From the NCBI GenBank assembly GCA_002255955.1, contig NKIM01000001.1, positions 62,001 to 126,000 of the forward strand: a stretch of DNA of 64,000 bases, in the 5' to 3' direction. The notes below the pieces were generated by a model. That model made no database searches. It saw only the letters and a program-made list of their open reading frames with translations, and was not told where the DNA came from. Below are positions 1-11,503 of the stretch, piece by piece. Each line of letters begins with the position of its first letter. The stretch's first letter is position 1. The DNA is from Burkholderiales bacterium PBB2. Lineage in GTDB: Bacteria > Pseudomonadota > Gammaproteobacteria > Burkholderiales > Burkholderiaceae_C. The position numbers and the translations under genes are program-made.

Positions 1-1027
1 AACGCTGCACGCAGGCTTTGCGGGCCTCGGCCTTTTCCTCGGCCGTGCCGCCACCCGGCAGGCGCAACAAATCACCGGCCAAGCGGTTGGCGGCGGTGCA
101 GAGCACGCGCTGGTATTCCTCGGGGCCGGCTGGCCGCTCCAGGCTGCTGGGCGCCAGGCTGCGCATGGCCACACGCACCGAGTCGGGCCAGCCCCAGCTC
201 TTGGCCACCTCGACACCGATTTCTTCGAAGCCCAGACCCCATTGCTGGCGGGCGAGCTTCTCGCGTTTGTCGTGCCAGGCGGGTTCGCCCTCGACCAGGC
301 CTTCTTCCTGCAAGCGCGCTTCGATGGCGGCGGTGTCTTCGGCGAAGTGCATGCCGGCCAGCATGCTGCCCAGGTTCTGGAACAGGGCGTTGAGGTAGGC
401 CCCCTCGATGTGCTTGCTGCTGTTGCAGAGCTCGTGGGCCAGCAAGGCCGCCATCTGGGCGCGGCCAAATTCCTGGCGCAGGCGATTGCCGTCGGCCGTC
501 TTGGGCAGGCGCTCGAACAGCATCAGGGAGCTGGCCACCATGCCAATGGTCTGGAAGCCCATCAGGGCGACGGCACGCTCCATGCTGGTGATGCTGCCGC
601 CGCCGGCCGAGCTGTAGAAGGCGGCGTTGACCAGGCGCAACAGTTTGCCGGTCATGGCGATGTCGTTGGAGATCTCGCCGGTCAGGGCCCGGGCATGGGC
701 TTTCTCGGAGCGGCTGATCTTCTGCATCGAGCGCACCGAATCCTTCATCGTGGCGAAGTCGGAATGCGCGGCAATTTTCTGCATCAGGCGTTGCAGGCGA
801 GCCTCACGTTCGGCGGCTTCTTTTTCCTCGGCCTCGCGTTGGGCGGCCAGGCGCTCGGCTTCCTCGGGGTCGATGGCGGGGGCGGCCGCGGCAGCGGCGC
901 CCGCCTCGCCCCCTTCCGCAGCAGCGCTTGCCTGCGCGCCGGCCTCCGGGGCGACAGACTCTGCGGGCAGTGCTGCGGGTGTGGGCAGCGCGGGAGCGTC
1001 CGGGTCTTGCGGTCCAGCTTCAGTCAT
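1..1027 (-). CDS. HDOD-domain protein (C-terminus beyond window)
   Basis: Read by hand on the minus strand: an open frame starts at the ATG at 1025-1027 and is still open at the left edge after about 342 codons. Residues 1 to about 75 are rich in Ala, Pro and Glu and look disordered. After that come segments typical of HDOD domains, such as LLRLVNAAFYSS and ERAVALMGFQTIGMVASS. HDOD proteins are non-catalytic relatives of HD phosphohydrolases, usually tied to signalling, motility or stress control, so no enzyme activity is implied. No clear Shine-Dalgarno precedes the ATG. The gene lies downstream of the M4 peptidase gene on the same strand, with an intrinsic terminator between them, so it probably has its own promoter. 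The family call is good; the exact role is unknown. Confidence 0.8.
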   Translation of the reverse strand, partial: MTEAGPQDPDAPALPTPAALPAESVAPEAGAQASAAAEGGEAGAAAAAAPAIDPEEAERLAAQREAEEKEAAEREARLQRLMQKIAAHSDFATMKDSVRSMQKISRSEKAHARALTGEISNDIAMTGKLLRLVNAAFYSSAGGGSITSMERAVALMGFQTIGMVASSLMLFERLPKTADGNRLRQEFGRAQMAALLAHELCNSSKHIEGAYLNALFQNLGSMLAGMHFAEDTAAIEARLQEEGLVEGEPAWHDKREKLARQQWGLGFEEIGVEVAKSWGWPDSVRVAMRSLAPSSLERPAGPEEYQRVLCTAANRLAGDLLRLPGGGTAEEKAEARKACVQR

Positions 1028-1128
1028 GGGCGATGCGTGGTGGCTGACGGTCGAGGAACGGGGCGTCGCCCATCTTCGCACCAGTTCCGCGCCGGGCCAA
1101 AGCGCAATCAAAGGCGCAAGTGCGCCAC

Positions 1129-1165
1129 AAAAAGAAAGCCGGCCCTGCGGGAGGCAGAGCCGGCT
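1129..1165 (-). terminator. Intrinsic terminator after the M4 peptidase gene
   Basis: On the minus strand the arm AGCCGGCTCTGC pairs with GCAGGGCCGGCT around a short loop, and TTTCTTTTTG follows. It lies about 60 bases after the M4 peptidase stop and upstream of the HDOD gene. Confidence 0.8.
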
Positions 1166-1222
1166 TGGCTGCGGACATGAGGCAGGCGGCTTCAGCAGCC
1201 GCCCGCCCGCAGGCCTTCAGAC

Positions 1223-3483
<2,261 letters not shown>

Positions 3484-5175
3484 ATGTCCACACCCCCTCG
3501 CTTCCCGGTTCGCCTGGCCCCAGCCTTGGCCGGCCTCGTCCTGCTGGCCGGCCTGCCGCTGAGCAGCAACGCCCATGACGCCGCGTCGGCCGCCAAGGCC
3601 TCAAAGCAGGCCACGTCACCGGCCGCGGCCGCCAGCAGCAACAAGGTCTGGATCAGCCTGGGCGACGCTGCCTTCCGCGAACTGCAGAAGGTGCACCCCA
3701 GCGCCAAGCCGGCCGCCAGCGTCAAGGCCCTGGCCTCGCTGAGCGGCGCGATGGATTCATCCGCCAGCGAAGCGACGGGTGTCGCCGATGCCACCGGCGC
3801 TCGCCCGGCCGAGCAGGTGCACCTGATCGAGGTGGAAGAGGCCCTGCTCAGCGAGCTCTCGGCAGCCGTGCATGAAAAACTCAAGCGTTGCGGCGGCTAT
3901 ATGTTCCACGCCAGCCAGGCCGAGGGCCTGCGCAGCCTCAACGCCCTGAGCCGGCCCATGCAGCCCCTGGTGGCCGCCACTCGCCCCAGCTATGTGATCG
4001 ACCAGCAAGCCCTGGTCACGCCCATGCTCTCGCAGATGCAGGCCAGCAATATCGGGCAAACCATCCTCGACCTCTCGGCCAACACCAACCGCTACTACAC
4101 CACCAGCGGCGGCACCAATGCCTCGACCTGGCTGAAGAACCGCTGGACCACCTTGGCCGGTGGGCGCAGCGACATCACGGTGGAGCAGTTCACCCACGCC
4201 AGCTGGCCGCAGAAATCGGTGATCCTGACCTTCAAGGGGACGGACAACGGCTCTCAAGTCGTGGTGCTGGGCGCCCATCTGGACTCCATCGCCGGTTCCA
4301 GCACGGGCGAAACCACGCGCGCACCCGGCGCCGATGACGACGCCTCCGGCGTGGCCAGCCTGACGGAAATCATCCGCACCCTGGTGGCCAATAACTTCAA
4401 GCCTCGGCGCAGCATCAAGTTCATGGCCTATGCCGCCGAAGAGGTGGGCCTGCGCGGCTCGGCCGAGATCGCGCGCAGCTTTGCTGCGGCCAATACCAAT
4501 GTCGTGGGCGTGATGCAGCTGGACATGACCAACTACAAGGGCGCAGCCAATGACATCTACATCTTCACCGACTACACCGATGCGAGCCAGAACACCTTCG
4601 TCACCAACCTGATCAAGACCTACCTGCCCACGCTCAAGATCGGCACCGACCGCTGCGGCTATGCCTGCTCGGACCACGCCAGCTGGAACGCGCAGGGCTA
4701 CTTCGCAACCATGCCGTTTGAGTCCTCGTTCGCAGCGGACAACCCCTACATCCACACCGCCAACGACACCTACGCCAACACCGGCAGCAATGCCGAGCAT
4801 TCGCTCAAGTTCGCCCGCATGGCCCTGGCCTATGCGGTGGAGCTGGGCGCAGACGGCCCAGGTACCCCGCCGCCCACCGACAAGGTAGAGAACTTCAGCG
4901 GCAGCCTGACCCTGAACCAGACCAAGAGCTTCGGCCCCTTCAAGGTCAAGGCCGGCGGCACGCTCAAGGCCAGCACCACCGGCACCGGCGACATCGACCT
5001 CTTCGTCAAGAAGGGCGCCGTACCTACCACCAGCAGCTACGACTGCAAGAGCGATGGCAGCACCGCCACCGAAACTTGCAGCGTTCCCGCCACAGTCAAC
5101 AGCGATGTCTATGTGCTGCTGAAAGGCTACACCGCGGGCAATTACCAGCTGACGGTGAGCTACACGCCGCAGTAA
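3484..5175 (+). CDS. Secreted M28 aminopeptidase with C-terminal PPC domain
   Basis: 563 residues from the ATG at 3484, which has AAGGAG ten bases upstream and begins a signal peptide (MSTPPRFPVRLAPALAGLVL, ending near SSNA). The open frame reaches 46 codons further upstream, without a ribosome site. The M28 di-zinc core is clear: His265 in GAHLDS, the aspartates at 284-286 in GADDDASG, and Glu319-Glu320 in AAEEVGLRGS. This resembles the secreted leucine aminopeptidases of Vibrio and Aeromonas. The C-terminal 100 or so residues are a PPC beta domain with a DGDIDLFVKKG-type stretch, matching the tail of the divergent M4 peptidase. Expected role: release of N-terminal residues from extracellular peptides, complementing the M4 endopeptidase. 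Confidence 0.92.
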   Translation: MSTPPRFPVRLAPALAGLVLLAGLPLSSNAHDAASAAKASKQATSPAAAASSNKVWISLGDAAFRELQKVHPSAKPAASVKALASLSGAMDSSASEATGVADATGARPAEQVHLIEVEEALLSELSAAVHEKLKRCGGYMFHASQAEGLRSLNALSRPMQPLVAATRPSYVIDQQALVTPMLSQMQASNIGQTILDLSANTNRYYTTSGGTNASTWLKNRWTTLAGGRSDITVEQFTHASWPQKSVILTFKGTDNGSQVVVLGAHLDSIAGSSTGETTRAPGADDDASGVASLTEIIRTLVANNFKPRRSIKFMAYAAEEVGLRGSAEIARSFAAANTNVVGVMQLDMTNYKGAANDIYIFTDYTDASQNTFVTNLIKTYLPTLKIGTDRCGYACSDHASWNAQGYFATMPFESSFAADNPYIHTANDTYANTGSNAEHSLKFARMALAYAVELGADGPGTPPPTDKVENFSGSLTLNQTKSFGPFKVKAGGTLKASTTGTGDIDLFVKKGAVPTTSSYDCKSDGSTATETCSVPATVNSDVYVLLKGYTAGNYQLTVSYTPQ

Positions 5176-5197
5176 GCGCCAGGCCGCGCATCCACCG

Positions 5198-5222
5198 CCC
5201 GACACGCGCTGCGTGCCGGGCG
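5198..5222. terminator. Hairpin between convergent genes, possible terminator
   Basis: GCCCG-A-CACGC pairs with GCGTG-C-CGGGC around GCT, between the stop of the M28 gene and the stop of the small membrane gene. There is no T tract on either side, so termination is only suggested. Confidence 0.35.
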
Positions 5223-5229
5223 GGCGTCC

Positions 5230-5415
5230 TCAAAGCATGAGGACCAGGCGCTCGAGAATGAGCACCGCAAAAAAGCCCAGCGCCGCCAGCAGCGTCCACT
5301 TGACGATGACCAGGCCACGGCGCCGCCAGACCACCTGGCCGGTGGCGATGTAGAGGGCAAAGCTGACGATGCCGGCGAACATCAGCAAGCCGGCGACCAG
5401 GCGAAACATCATCAT
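5230..5415 (-). CDS. Small two-helix membrane protein, function unknown
   Basis: 61 residues starting MMMFRLVAGLL at 5415, where CTGGAG lies seven bases upstream; the open frame reaches 5475. Two hydrophobic helices are visible (about residues 4-25 and 36-58), separated by a short basic loop (VVWRRRG). Similar tiny membrane proteins are common in Burkholderiales, but I cannot name the family. It lies 63 bases downstream of lpxC on the same strand and may share its transcript. No catalytic residues are apparent. Confidence 0.65.
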   Translation of the reverse strand: MMMFRLVAGLLMFAGIVSFALYIATGQVVWRRRGLVIVKWTLLAALGFFAVLILERLVLML

Positions 5416-5478
5416 GGGCAAACTCCAGGCCGGCGCTTCAGGCGCATCACGCGCCGCGGCCGCAGCGTGGCGCACACA

Positions 5479-6414
5479 TCACCAGGCCGGCGCCAGCTGC
5501 GCAAAGCCTTGCGGCGCGCGTGCCGCGTCTTCGAAGGTGACAATCTCGTAAGCCTCGGCATCGGCCAGCAGCGCGCGCACCAGCTTGTTGTTCAGCGCGT
5601 GGCCGCCCTTGAAGGAGGTGTAGGCCGCCAGCAGCGGGTAGCCGGCCACCTGCATGTCGCCGATGGCGTCGAGGATTTTGTGTTTGACGAACTCGTCGTC
5701 GTAGCGCAGGCCGTCGGCATTGAGCACGCGGTAGTCGTCCACGACGATGGCGTTGTCCATGGAGCCGCCCAGGGTCAGGCCGCGGCTGCGCATCAGCTCG
5801 ATGTCGCTGGTCATGCCGAAGGTGCGGGCGCGGGCGATTTCCTTCTTGTACTGGCCCGAGCCCATGTCGAAGACATACTGCTGGCCCGTGGCCGACACCG
5901 CCAGGTTGTCGAACTCGATCTGGAAGCTCAAGGTGTAGCCGTGGTGCGGTTCCAGCTTGGCCCACATCAGGCGCTTGCCCTCGCCCTGGCGAACTTCCAC
6001 GGTCTTCTTCACCCGCAGAAACTTCTTGGCCGCGTTCTGCTGCTCGATGCCGGCGCTCTGCAGCAGGTAGACGAAGCTGGCGGCCGAGCCGTCGAGGATG
6101 GGCACCTCATCGGCGTTGATGTCCACGTACAGATTGTCCAGACCCAAGCCTGCGCAAGCCGAGAGCAGGTGCTCAATCGTCTGCACCTTGGGCGCACCGG
6201 GGTCACCGCCGGGGCTGATGGTGGTGGCCATGCGGGTGTCGCAGACCGTGTCCGGGCGCACCGGAATGTCCACCGGGTTGTTCAGGTCGACCCGGCGAAA
6301 CACGATGCCGGTGTCGGGGGCCGCCGGGCGCAGCACCAGCTCCACACGCTGGCCGCTGTGGATGCCGACGCCGACCGCCTTGGTCAGCGCCTTCAGGGTT
6401 CTTTGTTTCAGCAT
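5479..6414 (-). CDS. lpxC: UDP-3-O-acyl-N-acetylglucosamine deacetylase
   Basis: 311 residues, full length for the family. LpxC is the zinc amidase that removes acetate from UDP-3-O-acyl-GlcNAc, the first committed step of lipid A synthesis. The likely zinc ligands are His82 (in EHLLSA), His245 and Asp249 (in HKILDAIGD). The histidine in KGGHALNN, near residue 272, corresponds to the catalytic one. It starts 17 bases after the stop of the sensor kinase gene and has no strong ribosome site, so it is probably read from the kinase transcript. A terminator after ftsZ separates both from the dcw cluster. lpxC next to ftsZ is the usual proteobacterial arrangement; here a kinase gene is inserted between them. 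Confidence 0.97.
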   Translation of the reverse strand: MLKQRTLKALTKAVGVGIHSGQRVELVLRPAAPDTGIVFRRVDLNNPVDIPVRPDTVCDTRMATTISPGGDPGAPKVQTIEHLLSACAGLGLDNLYVDINADEVPILDGSAASFVYLLQSAGIEQQNAAKKFLRVKKTVEVRQGEGKRLMWAKLEPHHGYTLSFQIEFDNLAVSATGQQYVFDMGSGQYKKEIARARTFGMTSDIELMRSRGLTLGGSMDNAIVVDDYRVLNADGLRYDDEFVKHKILDAIGDMQVAGYPLLAAYTSFKGGHALNNKLVRALLADAEAYEIVTFEDAARAPQGFAQLAPAW

Positions 6415-6431
6415 GCCCCGATTGTCGGCGA

Positions 6432-8534
6432 TCAGGGCGCGGCTTGCTGGCCTGGGGCTGCTGGCGCCTCACCGGTGGCGGCACGCTGCACCGGCAGGCG
6501 CAGGCTCAGGCGCGTGCCCTGCCCCGGGCTGGACTCGATCTTCAAAGAGCCGCCCAGGCGCTGGGCGCGGCGCTGCTGGCTTTTCAGGCCGCGGCCGCGC
6601 TGGGCCGTGGCGAGATCGAAACCGTCGCCATCATCCTCGACACGGATCTCGACATGGCTGCCCTGGTTGCGGGTGACCATGCGCACGCGTGTGGCCCGCG
6701 CATGCTTGAGCGCATTGGTCAATGCCTCCTGCAGCAGGCGCAGCACATGCAGGGCGTCGGGTGGCTCCAGCCAGGTCAGCGGGGGCAGGTCTTGCACATC
6801 CCACTCCAGGCTCAGGCCACCGATCTGCAGGCGCTTGCCCAAGCGGTAGCGCATGGTGGCCAACAGCGACACCAGGTCATGGCCGACCGGTTCCAGCGAA
6901 TCGATGACCAAGCGCAAATCGTCCACGCATTCGCGCAGCACCTCGACCACCTTGTCCTGCTCCATGCGGCCCTGCTCCACCGCCACCATGGCCGAGAGCA
7001 GGGACGAGCCCAGACCGTCGTGCATGTCCTGCATCAGGCGCTGGCGCTCCAACAGCAGGGCCTGCTGGCGCTCGGCCTCGCGCAGGCGTTCATGCTGGGC
7101 CAGCAGCTCATCGCTCTGCTGTTGCAGGCGCTGGGCCTGGCAGGCATTGAGCTGCTCGACCTCTTCCAGGGCGCCGATGTAGCGGCGCTGCACGGCATAC
7201 AGAAAACTGGCCACGATGATGAGGGTGGCAAAAGGCATCAGGTAGATGTGCTCGGGCCAAGCCCAGCCCGCCAGCAGGATCACATCGTGCACACCCAGGG
7301 CCAAGCTGAGGGCCAGGCTGATCGCGATCAGACGCAGCTCCCGGCTGCCCTCACGCAGCGCCACCACCGCCACAAACACGGTGCCGGCCACGCTGACCAG
7401 GGCATTGATGGACTGCTGCCACACCGGGTCTGGCGCCAAGCCCCAGAGCGGCATGGTCAGCACACTGCCCACAGCCACCAGCAAGGCGACCGCGCGCTCG
7501 AGGCGCGGAAACTGCCGCCGTGCAAAGCGCAGGGCGAACAAAAAGGTCAGCAGCATCACCCAGGACATGGAGGCATGCGTCATCCACCAGAACCACTCCA
7601 GGCCCAGAGGCGTGCGCGGCAGGTTCAGGTGGTAATGCAGATTGCGCACCAGCCAGGCCACCGAGGCCAGCGCGAACAGCAGATAGGCCGGCTCCGAACG
7701 CCGCCGCACCCAGAGCGCCAGCGAAAACATGCCCAAAGCCACCAGGGTCAGGCTGATGGCTTGCGGCACACCGATCTGCATCATCCAGCGCTTGCGCGGC
7801 AGGCTTTCCAGCTGCTCGCGCGAACCCAGCCAGACGGAGGAGACCGAGTAGAAGCTGTGGCGCACCACCGGCACGGCCACCACCAGCTCGATGCTGCGGT
7901 CGTGGTGCAGCTCGGTCAGGGCCGGCGGGAACAAGGCCCACAAGGGCCGCACCCATTGCTCGCGCGCGCCGTACTGGTTATCGAAGACCTGACGCCAACC
8001 CTCATCGGTCTTGACCAGCACCGCCGCAGCCATCGACACCAGGCGCGGGGTGTAGAGCGCAACGCTGGTGGGCCAGCGCCCCTGGGGCGGGGCATAGCGC
8101 AGGCGGTACCAGCGCATCTCGTACTCGCGCGGCATGCCGGGCGCGGCCGGGGCGGCGCTGGCCGTGCGGGCGCGCACATCGGGCAGGGACACCGTGGCCC
8201 AAGCGGCAGGATCGGCAGGCGGCTGCAGGCGTGCAGGCAGCGTGGCGTGCGTGCCCTCCATCGAACGCAGCGCCGCCCACCAGGCCTCCACATCGGCGCG
8301 GCTCCACACGCTGACCGCCAGCTCGGCGCTGTGCGCCTGCTCGCCACCGGCGCTGGGCGGCAGGTCTTCGAGCGCCAGGGCTTGCACCTGTGCCTGGGCG
8401 GGCAGCAAGAGGCAAACCCCGGTCAGACCCAGCCAGAGGGCGCGCAGCACCCGCATGCGCAGACCCAAGGTCGACACCGAACCCAGCCGCTCGATGCGGC
8501 GCCAGAGGGACGAAAACACAAGCAGTGGGGGCAT
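6432..8534 (-). CDS. 7TM sensor histidine kinase, NarL/HisKA_3 type
   Basis: 700 residues with start at 8534 ([13 protein letters not shown]), chosen because AGAGAGG lies nine bases upstream; an internal ATG at 8456 is an alternative. The open frame continues to 9029, but that part runs over the ftsZ terminator and the 3' end of ftsZ. After a signal-like helix comes a periplasmic domain of roughly 240 residues, then about seven membrane helices (7TMR-DISM-like) and a short coiled coil. A HisKA_3 dimerisation motif follows ([11 protein letters not shown], phospho-acceptor His505), then an ATPase domain with [17 protein letters not shown] and RGRGLKS. No response regulator lies beside it, so its partner is unknown. 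It sits between ftsZ and lpxC and probably shares an mRNA with lpxC. Confidence 0.85.
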   Translation of the reverse strand: MPPLLVFSSLWRRIERLGSVSTLGLRMRVLRALWLGLTGVCLLLPAQAQVQALALEDLPPSAGGEQAHSAELAVSVWSRADVEAWWAALRSMEGTHATLPARLQPPADPAAWATVSLPDVRARTASAAPAAPGMPREYEMRWYRLRYAPPQGRWPTSVALYTPRLVSMAAAVLVKTDEGWRQVFDNQYGAREQWVRPLWALFPPALTELHHDRSIELVVAVPVVRHSFYSVSSVWLGSREQLESLPRKRWMMQIGVPQAISLTLVALGMFSLALWVRRRSEPAYLLFALASVAWLVRNLHYHLNLPRTPLGLEWFWWMTHASMSWVMLLTFLFALRFARRQFPRLERAVALLVAVGSVLTMPLWGLAPDPVWQQSINALVSVAGTVFVAVVALREGSRELRLIAISLALSLALGVHDVILLAGWAWPEHIYLMPFATLIIVASFLYAVQRRYIGALEEVEQLNACQAQRLQQQSDELLAQHERLREAERQQALLLERQRLMQDMHDGLGSSLLSAMVAVEQGRMEQDKVVEVLRECVDDLRLVIDSLEPVGHDLVSLLATMRYRLGKRLQIGGLSLEWDVQDLPPLTWLEPPDALHVLRLLQEALTNALKHARATRVRMVTRNQGSHVEIRVEDDGDGFDLATAQRGRGLKSQQRRAQRLGGSLKIESSPGQGTRLSLRLPVQRAATGEAPAAPGQQAAP

Positions 8535-8841
8535 GCCCGGCGGCCTCTCTTCTCTTTCAACGGAGCTCGGTCGAACCCGGGGTCTCTGAAGCAGCCCAGG
8601 TCGGCGAAAGGCTGGAGCATGCCACAGGCCATTGGGGCACAGCCCCCGGATTGATGCGGGGAGACCGTCGCAGGCTGCGGCGGGCCAGGCGTTCACCGCC
8701 GCCCCGCCTCCGGGCATAAAAAAACGGACCCCATAGGGTCCGTTCAATTCGGCGTCATTGCCCCAGACGGCAGGTGCCCGAGATCGGGAGCCTGCCACCC
8801 AAAGCCAACGGCGGGGGGCCATCAGCCCACCCTTCAATCGA
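8535..8841. other. ftsZ-kinase intergenic region
   Basis: 307 bases between the kinase start and the ftsZ stop. It contains the ftsZ terminator. The rest (8535-8717) should hold the promoter for the kinase and lpxC, but I see no convincing -35/-10 pair. No gene is supported here. Confidence 0.5.
8718..8743 (-). terminator. Strong intrinsic terminator closing the dcw cluster after ftsZ
   Basis: On the minus strand, ACGGACCC, loop TATG, GGGTCCGT, followed by a run of seven T in total. This perfect 8-bp stem lies about 100 bases after the ftsZ stop and marks the end of the dcw transcript. Confidence 0.9.
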
Positions 8842-10122
8842 TCAGTCGGCTTGCTTGCGCAGGAAGGCCGGGATCTCGATCTCGTCCATGCCGTTGGAGG
8901 ACAGGGCTTCGACCTTGGTGGCCGCAGCCATGCGGCCATGGCGCCAGACGCTGTGCGAGCCGCCCAGATCACCGCCCAGGCCCGAGGCCACGCCGGTGCT
9001 GATGCCACCCATGCCGCCGAGCGCTGCACCGCCGGCTTGCGCCACGGTGGCAGCGCCTTGCTGCATCTTGACGTGGTCGGTCAGGACCGGCACGTCATAG
9101 GTGCCCGTGCGCAGCTGGGTTTGCGCCTGCTGCTGCACCACCTGCAGCGGCGCCTGCTGGCGGGCACGCTGCGAAGACAGGCCGGTGGCGATCACGGTCA
9201 CGCGCAGGGCGTCGCCCAGCGATTCGTCGTAGGCCGTGCCGTAGATGACGTGGGCGTCGTCCGAGGCGTAACGCTTGATGGCGTTCATCGCGTTGCGGGA
9301 TTCGCTCAGCTTGAAGTTGGCGCGGCTGGCCGCGATCAGCACCAGCACGCCACGCGCGCCGGACAGATCGATGCCTTCCAGCAACGGGCAAGCCACGGCC
9401 GCTTCGGCGGCCTTGGCGGCGCGATCCGGGCCGCTGGCTTGCGCCGTGCCCATCATGGCCTTGCCGGGTTCGCTCATCACCGTCTTGACGTCTTCGAAGT
9501 CGACGTTGACCAGGCCGGGGATGTGGATGATGTCGGAGATGCCGCCCACTGCATTCTTCAGCACGTCATTGGCGTGCGCGAAGGCTTGATCTTGCGTGAC
9601 ATCGTCGCCGAGCACGTCGAGCAGCTTGTCGTTCAACACAACGATCAGCGAGTCGACATTGGCTTCCAGCTCGGCCAGACCGGCGTCAGCCGCCTTGGAG
9701 CGACGGCCACCTTCGAACTCGAAGGGCTTGGTCACCACGCCGACGGTCAGGATGCCCATGTCCTTGGCCACGCGAGCGATCACGGGGGCGGCGCCGGTGC
9801 CGGTGCCACCGCCCATGCCGGCGGTGATGAAGAGCATGTGCGCGCCCTGGATGGACTCGCGGATGCGTGCTTCGGCTTCTTCTGCCGCGGCCTTGCCCAT
9901 TTCAGGCTTGGCGCCGGCGCCGAGGCCGGTGCTGCCCAGCTGCAGGAGCTGGTCCGCCTTGGATCGGTTCAGGGCTTGGGCATCGGTATTGGCGCAGATG
10001 AATTCCACACCCATCACGCCCTGCGCGATCATGTGGTCCACCGCGTTGCCGCCGCCGCCGCCAACACCAATCACCTTGATTTGGGTGCCTTGGTCAAACT
10101 CTTCGATCATCTCGATCGCCAT
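8842..10122 (-). CDS. ftsZ: Cell division GTPase FtsZ
   Basis: 426 residues from the ATG at 10122, preceded by AGGAG with 8-base spacing; a TTG two codons upstream is too close to that site. FtsZ polymerises into the Z ring and recruits the divisome. Visible features are the nucleotide-binding start (IKVIGVGGGGGNAV), the tubulin signature GGGTGTGAAPV, a variable Gly/Ala/Gln-rich linker, and the conserved C-terminal peptide DEIEIPAFLRKQAD that binds FtsA and other anchors. It is the last gene of the dcw cluster, 138 bases after ftsA and followed by a strong terminator. The longer spacer upstream may carry an extra promoter. Confidence 0.98.
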   Translation of the reverse strand: MAIEMIEEFDQGTQIKVIGVGGGGGNAVDHMIAQGVMGVEFICANTDAQALNRSKADQLLQLGSTGLGAGAKPEMGKAAAEEAEARIRESIQGAHMLFITAGMGGGTGTGAAPVIARVAKDMGILTVGVVTKPFEFEGGRRSKAADAGLAELEANVDSLIVVLNDKLLDVLGDDVTQDQAFAHANDVLKNAVGGISDIIHIPGLVNVDFEDVKTVMSEPGKAMMGTAQASGPDRAAKAAEAAVACPLLEGIDLSGARGVLVLIAASRANFKLSESRNAMNAIKRYASDDAHVIYGTAYDESLGDALRVTVIATGLSSQRARQQAPLQVVQQQAQTQLRTGTYDVPVLTDHVKMQQGAATVAQAGGAALGGMGGISTGVASGLGGDLGGSHSVWRHGRMAAATKVEALSSNGMDEIEIPAFLRKQAD

Positions 10123-10260
10123 AATCAATTCTCCTTGAGCAATTGTGCCGCTGCTAAGCCCGAAAAACTATAGGGATGACCCTTTTTTTTCATGCGCTGC
10201 CGTTGTTTTCCGACAGTTAATCGATCACTGCCTTACCCCAGCGGTAAGCAGATGTGAATT
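10123..10260 (-). promoter_or_regulatory. ftsA-ftsZ spacer with hairpin and candidate ftsZ promoter element
   Basis: This 138-base spacer is long compared with the overlapping junctions elsewhere in the cluster. It holds a hairpin, CTTACC-N5-GGTAAG (10232-10248), and on the minus strand a -10-like TATAGT (10167-10172) just after an A8 run. No good -35 is seen at standard spacing. A local promoter that boosts ftsZ is plausible but unproven. Confidence 0.35.
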
Positions 10261-11490
10261 TCAGAAGTTACCCAGGAACCAATCCTTGGCCCGGCCGAAC
10301 AGGGTTTTCATCGAACCGGCCTGCTGCGCCGCCTTCAAACCCCGGGTGCGCGACAGGCGGGCCTCTTCCAGCAAACCCATGACGGTGGCCGAACGCGGGT
10401 TGGAAACCATGTCGAACAAAGCACCGCCATAGGTCGGGTTGCCGCGTCGCACGGGTTTCAGGAATATGTCCTCGGCGAGTTCCACCATACCGGGCATGAC
10501 CGCCGATCCGCCGGTCAGAACAATCCCCGAGGACAGCAGTTCCTCATACCCGCTTTCGCGGATGACCTGATTCACCAGCGAGAATATTTCCTCGACTCTG
10601 GGTTCAATAACGCCGGCAAGTGCTTGTTTTGAAAGCATTCGGGGCGCGCGATCGCCCAAACCGGGTACCTCGACCTGGTCGGCCGGGTCGGCCAGCATCT
10701 GTTTCGCGACGCCATACTCGACCTTGATTTCCTCGGCATCCTTGGTCGGCGTGCGCAGGGCCATGGCGATATCGCTGGTGATCAGGTCACCGGCGATGGG
10801 GATGACGGCGGTATGGCGGATCGAGCCGCCGGTGAAGATCGCCACATCGGTGGTGCCGGCACCAATATCGACCAGGGCGACTCCGAGATCGCGTTCGTCG
10901 GCGGTCAGGGCAGCCAGGCTGGAGGCGCTGGAATTCAAAACCAGCTGGTCCACTTCCAGGCCGCAGCGGCGCACGCACTTGACGATGTTTTCGGCCGCGC
11001 TTTGGGCGCCGGTGACGATATGGACCTTCACTTCCAGGCGGCCACCGCTCATGCCAATGGGTTCTTTGACCTCATGGCCGTCAATCACGAATTCCTGCGG
11101 TTCGACCAGCAACAGGCGCTGGTCGTTGGGAATATTGATGGCTTTGGCGGTTTCCACGACCCGGGCGACATCGACCGGCGTCACTTCCTTGTCACGCACG
11201 ATCACCATGCCGGTGGAATTCTGGCCGCGGATATGGCTGCCGGTGATGCCGGTGTAAACCCGGGAAATCTTGCAGTCGGCCATCATTTCGGCCTCTTTCA
11301 AGGCCTGCTGGATCGATTGCACGGTGGCGTCGATATTGACCACCACGCCGCGTTTCAAACCATTCGAGCTGGCCACGCCGAGGCCGGCGATACGCAATTC
11401 GCCATTGCCCAGCACTTCGGCCACCACGGCCATGATCTTGGCCGTGCCGATATCGAGCCCAACGACCAAATCCTTGTATTCCTTGGCCAT
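10261..11490 (-). CDS. ftsA: Cell division protein FtsA
   Basis: 409 residues, normal length. FtsA is an actin-fold ATPase that tethers FtsZ filaments to the inner membrane and starts divisome activation. The N-terminal phosphate loop (VVGLDIGTAKIMAVVAE), the second phosphate motif (VDIGAGTTDVAIFTGG) and the adenosine motif (GIVLTGGSAVMPGM) are all visible. The C-terminus (KTLFGRAKDWFLGNF) matches the amphipathic membrane-targeting helix of the family. It follows ftsQ by 13 bases and precedes ftsZ, the standard order. Confidence 0.98.
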   Translation of the reverse strand: MAKEYKDLVVGLDIGTAKIMAVVAEVLGNGELRIAGLGVASSNGLKRGVVVNIDATVQSIQQALKEAEMMADCKISRVYTGITGSHIRGQNSTGMVIVRDKEVTPVDVARVVETAKAINIPNDQRLLLVEPQEFVIDGHEVKEPIGMSGGRLEVKVHIVTGAQSAAENIVKCVRRCGLEVDQLVLNSSASSLAALTADERDLGVALVDIGAGTTDVAIFTGGSIRHTAVIPIAGDLITSDIAMALRTPTKDAEEIKVEYGVAKQMLADPADQVEVPGLGDRAPRMLSKQALAGVIEPRVEEIFSLVNQVIRESGYEELLSSGIVLTGGSAVMPGMVELAEDIFLKPVRRGNPTYGGALFDMVSNPRSATVMGLLEEARLSRTRGLKAAQQAGSMKTLFGRAKDWFLGNF

Positions 11491-11503
11491 GCTTGTTCTT
11501 CCT

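Noticed and set aside
8535-9029. N-terminal extension of the sensor kinase reading frame
   Set aside because: It would cross the ftsZ terminator and the ftsZ 3' end, and has no signal or domain. A ribosome site supports the start at 8534.
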